Of a stretch of DNA of 30,299 nucleotides, positions 24,126-30,299 are shown one piece after another (positions within the stretch are counted from its first letter, which is position 1; each line of letters starts with the position of its first letter). Below the pieces are notes generated by a model that had not been told where the DNA came from, did not search any database, and saw only the letters and a program-made list of their open reading frames with translations. The translations under genes were made by a program, and so were the position numbers. Origin of the DNA: Verrucomicrobiales bacterium (GTDB lineage: Bacteria > Verrucomicrobiota > Verrucomicrobiia > Verrucomicrobiales > DEV007); NCBI GenBank assembly GCA_002696885.1, contig NZSO01000076.1, forward strand, positions 3,560 to 33,858. Direction: 5' to 3'.

Positions 24126-26354
24126 ATGAATTTCTATAGACTCTTAATATCTCTCTTAATAATCAACTGTTCTCTTCTAGGCTCAGAAGAAATTGGTTTT
24201 AACAAGGATATTAGACCTTTACTTACTGATCGATGTTTTTCATGCCATGGACCTGATGAGCGGGCACGGAAGGCACAATTGCGACTAGATACATTTGAAG
24301 GGGCAACCAAAGACCTAGGTGGATATGCAGCAATAATACCAGGAGACCCTGACAACAGTGAGCTTCTTTTGAGAGCAATTCATGAAGACCCAGATGAGGT
24401 AATGCCTCCCAAAAAATCAAAAATCCCAAAGCTCAATCATCAAGAAATTAATATAATAAAGAAATGGATTAAGAACGGTGCAAAATATCAAAAACATTGG
24501 GCGTTTACCCCCCTCAATAAGCCTAAATACAATTCGAATAATAACTTTATTGATGAATTCATTGAAAAACGGCTTAAAGAAGAAAATCTTCAATTTTCCA
24601 ATAAGTCAGATCCTAACACTTTAATAAGACGAGTATACCTTGACCTCACAGGTCTACTTCCATCACCTAAAGAAATTAGATCCTTTGTCGAAAACAATTC
24701 CAATGAGGCCTACATTAATATTGTTAACAAATTATTAGACAGCCCGCATTATGGAGAAAGATGGGGCAGACATTGGTTAGACCAAGCCCGCTATGCAGAT
24801 TCGCATGGTTACACCAGCGATAGCGAAAGACAAATGTGGCCATTCAGGGACTGGGTCATTTCAGCTCTAAACGAAGATATGGGCTTTGATCAGTTTACCA
24901 TCGAACAAATCGCAGGTGACCTTTTAACAAATCCAACAAAAAAACAGATCGCTGCAACCGCTTTTCACAGAAATACGCTGATTAGCCAAGAAGGCGGATC
25001 TGACCCCGAACAATTTCGTGTAGAAGCTACAATGGACAGAGTCAATACTACGGGCGCTGTATGGTTAGGGCTCAGTCTCGGTTGCGCCCAATGTCATGAT
25101 CACAAATTCGATCCAATCAGTCAGAAAGAGTATTATCAAATGTATGCATTTTACAATTCCGCTGAAGATAAAAATAATACTGGGCCAACAATTCCGATCA
25201 GTGAGGGAGAGTTATTTAAATCGTCTCAGCAAAACGATAATAACAAAGTTAATTTAATGGTCATGCGAGATAGGAAAGATCCTCGAGAAACTTACTTGCT
25301 AACGAGAGGAGATTTCACCACCCCGGACAAGGAGACCGGCCCGTTAAATCCAAACTTCATTTCAGCAATTAATGCTAATGAAACTGATACATCAAAAATA
25401 AAAACTCGATTAGATCTTGCTAAGTGGTTGGTCGATGAAAAAAACCCGTTAACTGCCAGAGTAACAGTCAATAGAATTTGGATGCGATATTTTGGAAAAG
25501 GTATCGTTGAAACTGAAGAGGATTTTGGCACCAGAGGGGCTCTGCCGAGCCATCCAGAACTGCTGGATGCCCTTAGCAAATATTTCATCGAATCTGGTTG
25601 GTCGATGAAAAAAATACACAAGTTAATCGTTACTAGCAGAACGTACACCCAATCATCTATAATTTCACCTAATTCGATTAAAGTTGACCCGAATAATAGA
25701 CTACTATCAAGACAATCAAGAATTAGACTTGATGCAGAAATAATTAGAGATGCCGCTTTGTCTGCAAGTGGATTACTTTCAAAAAAAATCGGAGGCCCAG
25801 GCATAAGACCCCCTCAACCAAATGGAATATATGCCTTCACTCAAAACAAAAAAAATTGGAACACCACAACTGGAGAGGACCGCTACAGAAGAGGCATGTA
25901 CATCGTTTTCTTTAGGAGCGCTCCATATCCATTATTTGGAACTTTTGACGTTCCTGACTTTCAAACTACCTGTACTCGAAGACCAAGATCAAACACTCCG
26001 CTGCAAGCCCTTAACATCTCCAATGACCCAGCCTTTATTGAGTTTTCACAAGGCCTTGCATTAAGAGTAATTCAAAGCGTACCAGGTGAAGCCAGCAAAA
26101 TGTTAGACCAAAGAATAAAACTAGCATTCGAGTTGGCACTAAGTCGAAAACCCAACAAAGAGGAATTTAAAACGTTAAAAAAATATGCATCTGACTTTAT
26201 CAACAACTTAGCCACCACAGATCAGGATAATATAATCAAGTCTTTTGTTAATGAACCTTTAGCCAACAGCTCAGCCTCTGTGGATCAATGCGCTACACTA
26301 GTAGCGATTTCAAGGGCCATTCTAAATACTGACAATTTTATAACCAGAGAATAA
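24126..26354 (+). CDS. PSCyt1-DUF1549-DUF1553 planctomycete-type cytochrome protein
   Basis: 742 residues with a signal peptide (about 1-20). The PSCyt1 domain holds the heme motif CFSCH (37-41) and the probable Met ligand in DEVMPPKK. DUF1549 (PSCyt2, about 140-345) includes YGERWGRHWLDQARYADSHG and the second heme-type motif GCAQCHDHKFDPI (near 320). DUF1553 (PSD1, about 430-700) ends with the typical RRPRSNTPLQALNISNDPAF. Between DUF1549 and DUF1553 there is no long extra domain, so the protein is at the short end of the family. These proteins are greatly expanded in Planctomycetes and Verrucomicrobia and are suspected to act on polysaccharides or their oxidation in the periplasm, but no activity is firmly assigned. 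The DUF1501 gene follows after 2 nt. Confidence 0.93.
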   Translation: MNFYRLLISLLIINCSLLGSEEIGFNKDIRPLLTDRCFSCHGPDERARKAQLRLDTFEGATKDLGGYAAIIPGDPDNSELLLRAIHEDPDEVMPPKKSKIPKLNHQEINIIKKWIKNGAKYQKHWAFTPLNKPKYNSNNNFIDEFIEKRLKEENLQFSNKSDPNTLIRRVYLDLTGLLPSPKEIRSFVENNSNEAYINIVNKLLDSPHYGERWGRHWLDQARYADSHGYTSDSERQMWPFRDWVISALNEDMGFDQFTIEQIAGDLLTNPTKKQIAATAFHRNTLISQEGGSDPEQFRVEATMDRVNTTGAVWLGLSLGCAQCHDHKFDPISQKEYYQMYAFYNSAEDKNNTGPTIPISEGELFKSSQQNDNNKVNLMVMRDRKDPRETYLLTRGDFTTPDKETGPLNPNFISAINANETDTSKIKTRLDLAKWLVDEKNPLTARVTVNRIWMRYFGKGIVETEEDFGTRGALPSHPELLDALSKYFIESGWSMKKIHKLIVTSRTYTQSSIISPNSIKVDPNNRLLSRQSRIRLDAEIIRDAALSASGLLSKKIGGPGIRPPQPNGIYAFTQNKKNWNTTTGEDRYRRGMYIVFFRSAPYPLFGTFDVPDFQTTCTRRPRSNTPLQALNISNDPAFIEFSQGLALRVIQSVPGEASKMLDQRIKLAFELALSRKPNKEEFKTLKKYASDFINNLATTDQDNIIKSFVNEPLANSSASVDQCATLVAISRAILNTDNFITRE

Positions 26355-26356
26355 AA

Positions 26357-27790
26357 ATGGATTTGCTTAAAGAACAAACAAGAAAACATTTCTTTGGAAA
26401 TTGTGGAGTTGGATTGGGATCATTGGCCTTAAATCAAATGATGGGCACTTACTCTGAGGCCAAGCACGTTCCAAAAATTGATCCAAGCAATCCGATGTCC
26501 TCTAGAAAAGCCCCTCTTGAGGCCAAGGTAAAGAACGTGATTTATTTATTCATGGCAGGGGCACCAAGTCATCTTGAACTTTTTGATTACAAACCCAAAC
26601 TCAATGAACTTAATGGCCAAGTCCCTCCTCCTAGCCTTCTTAAAGGAAAGCGATTTGCTTTTCTGAAAGGTAATGAAAAACTTCTTGGTTCAACTAGAAA
26701 ATTCCAGCGCCATGGTCAATGCGGCATGACAGTCGGAGAAACAATGCCTCATATTTCAAAAATCGTAGACGAAGTCACGTGGTTAAAAGGCATGACAACC
26801 GACGTTTTTAATCATGGCCCAGCAAAATTATTCATGAACACAGGATTCCAAGCACCTGGCAGACCCAGCATGGGTTCCTGGGTTACATATGGGCTGGGAA
26901 GTGAATCAAATAACCTTCCAGGTTTCGTTGTTCTGCAAAGTGGCCCGAGAGGCCCGAGAGCTGGAAATTCTTTGTGGGCTAGTGGATTTCTACCAACATC
27001 ATTCCAGGGCGTTCCATTTCGCGGTAAAGGTGACCCCATTCTTTACTTAAAAAGCCCCGAAGGTATGAACCGAAAGAGGGAACGACAATTCCACGACACG
27101 ATCAAGAAACTAAATAAAATCAGATTAAATGATGTCGGCGATCCTGAAATATTAACAAGGATTAACTCATATGAGATGGCCTATCAAATGCAAAGCAGCG
27201 CACCTGAACTCATGGATCTTTCATCTGAATCTGAAAAAACAATGGAACTTTATGGTGCAAAAAAGGGAGAAGCCTCATTTGCAAACAATTGTATCCTGGC
27301 AAGACGATTAATCGAGAGAGGAACACGTTTTGTCCAACTCTATCACACCAATTGGGACTCTCACGGTGGACCCGGTGAAACCCTTGATAAAGACTTTGAA
27401 AAAGTATGTAAAGATGTCGATCAAGCCAGCGCAGGATTAATTATTGATCTCAAACAAAGAGGTCTTCTTGAAGACACTCTAGTAATATGGGGAGGTGAAT
27501 TTGGTAGAACTCCGATGGGTGAAACAAGGAAAACCACTGGAAGAGACCATCATATAGACGCTTTCACAATGTGGATGGCCGGAGCAGGATTAAAAAAAGG
27601 CTACATACATGGCAAGACAGATGAATTAGGTTTTGGAATTACTGAGGGAAAGGTTCACGTTCATGACCTTCATGCAACAATTCTTCATTTACTGGGTTTT
27701 GATCATGAGCAATTAACCTATCGTTTTCAAGGTCGAGAATTCAGACTTACTGATGTCCATGGTAAAATTGTAAATGAAATCCTCGCTTAG
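26357..27790 (+). CDS. DUF1501 protein (alkaline-phosphatase/sulfatase-like fold)
   Basis: 477 residues. A Tat-like N-terminus (TRKHFFGNCGVGLGSLAL) with Arg-Lys replacing Arg-Arg suggests export. Segments that resemble metal-binding elements of the alkaline phosphatase superfamily are NWDSHGG (about 332), GGEFGRTP (about 380) and GRDHHIDAF (about 395). The protein begins 2 nt after the DUF1549/DUF1553 gene, the usual pair arrangement in PVC bacteria, so the two products probably work together in the periplasm. The substrate is unknown. The C-terminus (YRFQGREFRLTDVHGKI) is the normal family ending, so the gene is complete. Confidence 0.93.
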   Translation: MDLLKEQTRKHFFGNCGVGLGSLALNQMMGTYSEAKHVPKIDPSNPMSSRKAPLEAKVKNVIYLFMAGAPSHLELFDYKPKLNELNGQVPPPSLLKGKRFAFLKGNEKLLGSTRKFQRHGQCGMTVGETMPHISKIVDEVTWLKGMTTDVFNHGPAKLFMNTGFQAPGRPSMGSWVTYGLGSESNNLPGFVVLQSGPRGPRAGNSLWASGFLPTSFQGVPFRGKGDPILYLKSPEGMNRKRERQFHDTIKKLNKIRLNDVGDPEILTRINSYEMAYQMQSSAPELMDLSSESEKTMELYGAKKGEASFANNCILARRLIERGTRFVQLYHTNWDSHGGPGETLDKDFEKVCKDVDQASAGLIIDLKQRGLLEDTLVIWGGEFGRTPMGETRKTTGRDHHIDAFTMWMAGAGLKKGYIHGKTDELGFGITEGKVHVHDLHATILHLLGFDHEQLTYRFQGREFRLTDVHGKIVNEILA

Positions 27791-27841
27791 GTGCCCACAT
27801 CTATAAACAACTGAATGTTATAAGAGAAATATATTTATAAT

Positions 27842-28849
27842 ATGGAACACAAACCCATCATAGCCATTACCATGGGTGACCCTTCAGGTATAGGTCCTGA
27901 AATTTGTTTAAAATTATTGGATAACGAAGATATCCACAATATTTGTAACGTTATTATATTTGGTGATGTTGCAGTACTAAATCTAGCAGCTACCAAACTA
28001 AATCTTAACCGACCTACTGGTGTTATCTCACATACGGACTGGCTAGACTTAGAAAAAACGCCTAAAGAAATTAGTGTAATAGATATTGGTAAAATAAACA
28101 CAGACAACTTGGCGTTTGGGGAAGTCTCAAAAACATCAGGCCAAGCTTCATTTGACTATATTGAAAAAGCAATTATGGCAGCCATTAGTAATAAGGTAGA
28201 TGCGATTACTACTTGCCCAATAAACAAAAATTCATTAAACAGCGCAGGCTATAAAATTCCCGGACATACAGAAATTTTTGCACAAAAAACATCATCTGAG
28301 AAATATTGTATGATGCAATATTCTGATGAAATAACGGCAAGCTTTGTGACCTCTCACATTGGTCTAAAAGAGGCATGTTTGAGTATCACTGAAGAGAGAA
28401 TACTGGAAGTAATTGAACTAACTTCTAAAGCTCTTGAATCAATTAACAGTCAAAATTCCAAAGAAATTTTAGTTCTAGGACTTAACCCACACAGTGGAGA
28501 AAATGGTCTATTCGGAGAAAATGAGGAAGAAAGAATTATAACTCCAGCAATAGGTAAGGCAATTTCGATGGGATATAATGTTAAAGGTCCGATAGTACCT
28601 GACACAGCTTTCATTCCAGAAAAAAGAAAAACAACTGCAGCATATATTTGTATGTATCACGATCAGGGACACATACCACTAAAGGCTTTAGCATTTGATG
28701 AAGCAGTGAATATAACCTTGGGCTTACCAATAGTAAGAACTTCAGTGGATCATGGAACTGCATTTGATATTGCTTGGAAAGGGTCAGCCAATGCTAGCAG
28801 TTTAATCCAAGCGACGAAACTGGCCGCAAAAATGTGTAAAACAAAGTAG
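27842..28849 (+). CDS. pdxA: 4-hydroxythreonine-4-phosphate dehydrogenase PdxA
   Basis: 335 residues. The N-terminal MGDPSGIGPEI is diagnostic. Metal-binding histidines correspond to those of E. coli PdxA: His172 (SHIGLKE), His217 (LNPHSGE) and His273 (YHDQGH). GLPIVRTSVDHGTAFDIAWKG near the C-terminus is also conserved. It oxidises 4-phosphohydroxy-threonine with NAD in pyridoxal phosphate synthesis, together with PdxJ (not in the window). A PdxA2 enzyme of four-carbon sugar acid breakdown is the alternative; there is no DUF1537 kinase nearby to support that. It is flanked by cytochrome genes that have no obvious link to vitamin B6. Confidence 0.93.
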   Translation: MEHKPIIAITMGDPSGIGPEICLKLLDNEDIHNICNVIIFGDVAVLNLAATKLNLNRPTGVISHTDWLDLEKTPKEISVIDIGKINTDNLAFGEVSKTSGQASFDYIEKAIMAAISNKVDAITTCPINKNSLNSAGYKIPGHTEIFAQKTSSEKYCMMQYSDEITASFVTSHIGLKEACLSITEERILEVIELTSKALESINSQNSKEILVLGLNPHSGENGLFGENEEERIITPAIGKAISMGYNVKGPIVPDTAFIPEKRKTTAAYICMYHDQGHIPLKALAFDEAVNITLGLPIVRTSVDHGTAFDIAWKGSANASSLIQATKLAAKMCKTK

Positions 28850-28859
28850 ATCTAGCCAT

Positions 28860-29264
28860 ATGGTTCTTAAAGTGATAATCATTTTTTTTGCAATTGGAAA
28901 CTTTTCATCATCAAACTTACTTGGTTCAGAATTTATCAAAAAAGTTCTTCCTACCCTTCAAAAGAAATGTATGTCATGCCATAGAGAGCCTTACAAAACT
29001 AAATATGGACGAGTCAAAAAACCGAAAGGCAAATTAATTCTTAATACACCAAACGGATTAAAAAAATCTGTAATCCCAAACAACCCTGAACAAAGCCCTT
29101 TATTCAAAAGGGTGACATTAGAAAAAGAAGACGACGAATTCATGCCTCCTCAGGGAAAAGAGGACCCCTTGACTAAAAATGAATTAGAAAATCTTAGAGA
29201 CTGGATACAAAGCGGGGCCAAAACAGGAACCTGGAAAGGAACTGATTTAAGCAAACAAAATTAA
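28860..29264 (+). CDS. Small exported PSCyt1-type cytochrome c
   Basis: 134 residues. A signal peptide (about 1-22) is followed by one planctomycete-type cytochrome c domain: heme motif CMSCH at 37-41 and a probable Met ligand in DEFMPPQGK. The segment LTKNELENLRDWIQSGAK closes the domain, as in the PSCyt1 domain of the large DUF1549 protein upstream. Here the domain stands alone with no enzymatic part. It starts 10 nt after pdxA, so it may be read with it. It is likely periplasmic; its redox partner is unknown. Confidence 0.85.
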   Translation: MVLKVIIIFFAIGNFSSSNLLGSEFIKKVLPTLQKKCMSCHREPYKTKYGRVKKPKGKLILNTPNGLKKSVIPNNPEQSPLFKRVTLEKEDDEFMPPQGKEDPLTKNELENLRDWIQSGAKTGTWKGTDLSKQN

Positions 29265-29306
29265 GTCATTGATATCCCCCACTCATTTCACTAAACATAA
29301 CCTATA

Positions 29307-29900
29307 ATGAAATACCCTTTAAATCTAAAATTTAAGCTCATTACATTAGTAAAACAAATTTATGTAACAGACAGCGACAACAATACGGTTTTATATATAA
29401 AACAAAAATTTTGGAAAATTAAAGAGCACGTAGAATTATTTACCGACAACACAAAAGAAAAAAAACTTTGTGATATAAGAACAAACAATGTGATCGACTG
29501 GTCTGCTCGTTATGATTTCACTGATGATCAAAATAATAATTTCGGCGGGATAAGAAGAAAAGGTTTAAAATCTTTGTGGCGAGCGCGCTACGAAATTTTT
29601 TCTGATTCTGCAGATAGTACCACCGAATTTACCGTTAGTGAAAAATCTGTTTTTACAAGATTTTTGGATGGAACTTTAGGTGGAATTCCTATAATAGGAT
29701 TCTTAACAGGTTACTTTGCTAATCCTAGTTACATTGTTACTGATGAATCTGGTAAAACAGTAATGGAATTAATAAAAAAGCCCGCATTTTTCGAGGGGAA
29801 ATTCACTATTGAATCTCGATCAGAATTGTCAGGTGAACAACAAACACGAATCTTGGTTGGCCTAATAATGATGGTCCTCCTTGAAGCAAAAAGAGGATAA
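29307..29900 (+). CDS. LURP-one-related / tubby-C-like domain protein (tentative)
   Basis: 197 residues, no signal peptide at the N-terminus. The pattern is a run of short beta strands with LYIKQKFWKIKEHVELFTD, then GGIRRKGLKSLWRARYEIF, and a later hydrophobic helix (about 120-138, GGIPIIGFLTGYFANPSYIV) and a C-terminal hydrophobic helix (RILVGLIMMVLLEAKRG). This is the layout of the LURP-one/YxjI (tubby-like, scramblase-related) fold. The family has no firmly assigned function in bacteria; membrane binding is plausible. It is convergent with the tRNA gene. The family call rests on pattern recognition only. Confidence 0.5.
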   Translation: MKYPLNLKFKLITLVKQIYVTDSDNNTVLYIKQKFWKIKEHVELFTDNTKEKKLCDIRTNNVIDWSARYDFTDDQNNNFGGIRRKGLKSLWRARYEIFSDSADSTTEFTVSEKSVFTRFLDGTLGGIPIIGFLTGYFANPSYIVTDESGKTVMELIKKPAFFEGKFTIESRSELSGEQQTRILVGLIMMVLLEAKRG

Positions 29901-29904
29901 AAAG

Positions 29905-29979
29905 TGGCGACCCGTACGGGACTCGAACCCGTGTTGCCGCCGTGAAAGGGCGGAGTCCTAACCGCTAGACGAACGGGTC
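29905..29979 (-). tRNA. tRNA-Glu (anticodon UUC), CCA encoded
   Basis: On the minus strand a complete cloverleaf is seen. The acceptor pairs GACCCGT with ACGGGTC, and the D-arm is GTCT...GGAC. The anticodon stem CCGCC/GGCGG encloses CTTTCAC with anticodon TTC. The T-arm is ACGGG-TTCGAGT-CCCGT, followed by discriminator G and an encoded CCA at 29905-29907. It follows waaA on the same strand. Confidence 0.97.
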
Positions 29980-30010
29980 GTTCAATAAGCGGAGCGAGAA
30001 TCTATCGATG

Positions 30011-30032
30011 TATAGGTCATTTGCAACCTATA
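30011..30032. repeat. Perfect 7-bp inverted repeat between waaA and tRNA-Glu
   Basis: TATAGGT and ACCTATA flank an 8-nt spacer, in the 65-bp gap after the waaA stop and before the tRNA. It lacks a following T-run, so it is not a typical terminator; an operator or a chance hairpin is equally possible. Confidence 0.3.
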
Positions 30033-30044
30033 ATCCACAAACAT

Positions 30045-30299
30045 TTATAAGGATTTATTGAGGATGATTTCTGCGGTTCTTTTTGAAGATCCTCTATGAA
30101 ATGATAACACGTCATTGGCGCTACTTACCATTTTTTGGGTCTTTTCAGGCTCTAATAGTATTTCTGAAACAGATTCCACTATCATTTCAGGCCCATCAAT
30201 TTGTTTGATCGCATTATTTTGTATTAGCTGAGCAATCAATGTAGAAAAATTTTCCATGTTTGGCCCAACTATTACAGGTTTACCTGCAAAAATAGCTTC
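30045..30299 (-). CDS. waaA: 3-deoxy-D-manno-octulosonic acid (Kdo) transferase, C-terminal part
   Basis: Only the last 84 residues are in the window; the gene continues beyond the right edge. The visible part begins EAIFAGKPVIVGPNMENFST, the GT-B nucleotide-sugar-binding segment of WaaA/KdtA, whose usual form is GKPV-x2-GP-x-MxNF. It ends with the family's typical SSKRTAEIIL helix. The enzyme adds Kdo to lipid A precursors at the inner membrane, so this organism makes LPS. The tRNA-Glu gene follows 65 bp downstream on the same strand. Confidence 0.85.
   Translation of the reverse strand, partial: EAIFAGKPVIVGPNMENFSTLIAQLIQNNAIKQIDGPEMIVESVSEILLEPEKTQKMVSSANDVLSFHRGSSKRTAEIILNKSL

Noticed and set aside
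25292..25804. 170-residue open frame on the minus strand
   Set aside because: It lies entirely within the DUF1549/DUF1553 gene, which has clear family motifs on the plus strand; no start region or family pattern supports the antisense frame.

Overview
The window looks like chromosomal DNA of a moderately AT-rich Gram-negative bacterium of the PVC group, most likely a Verrucomicrobiota member. This is an inference from gene content: a PSCyt1/DUF1549/DUF1553 plus DUF1501 pair and a stand-alone planctomycete-type cytochrome domain, a complete Alternative Complex III (ACIII) operon, a Kdo transferase (so LPS is made), and few recognisable Shine-Dalgarno sequences. I see no phage, insertion sequence, CRISPR array or other mobile element. 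The longest gene-free stretch is only about 190 bp.

Region 1 (1-10183, minus strand) is one long respiratory operon, read from right to left: actA (pentaheme cytochrome c), actB (Tat-exported Mo-bisPGD-like/ferredoxin fusion), actC (NrfD-like), actD, actE (monoheme cytochrome c), actF (NrfD-like), a membrane-anchored blue-copper protein, and a CcoN-like heme-copper oxidase subunit I that runs off the left edge. ACIII oxidises quinol and passes electrons to periplasmic carriers; the cupredoxin is a plausible carrier. The CcoN-like protein keeps the family's helix landmarks but has lost the heme b and CuB ligands and the catalytic Tyr that fall in its visible part. ActC carries ten lysine-rich histone-H1-like pentads at its C-terminus. 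ActD lacks a normal start codon. A perfect 26-bp palindrome containing a CRP/FNR-type box lies just upstream of actA.

Region 2 (10371-16663) is housekeeping. trhO and a DksA/TraR-like gene are on the minus strand. On the plus strand are dusB, an M48/Ste24-type membrane protease, rpoN (sigma-54) and the Fe-S carrier gene mrp. A near-consensus sigma-54 (-24/-12) promoter sits in front of rpoN itself, suggesting autoregulation.

Region 3 (16727-22216, plus) is an AddB-AddA-type recombination helicase-nuclease pair in which only the AddB-like subunit appears to keep a nuclease domain.

Region 4 (22237-24006, minus) is an ROK-family sugar kinase followed by a UPF0309 SIS-domain protein, probably for (amino)sugar metabolism. 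Region 5 (24126-29900, plus) holds the DUF1549/DUF1553 and DUF1501 pair, pdxA, a small PSCyt1-type cytochrome and a LURP-one/tubby-like protein. Region 6 (29905-30299, minus) holds tRNA-Glu(UUC) and the 3' part of waaA (Kdo transferase).

The most interesting part is the left operon: ACIII, a blue-copper protein and a ligand-less oxidase-like subunit together suggest a non-standard electron-transfer module.
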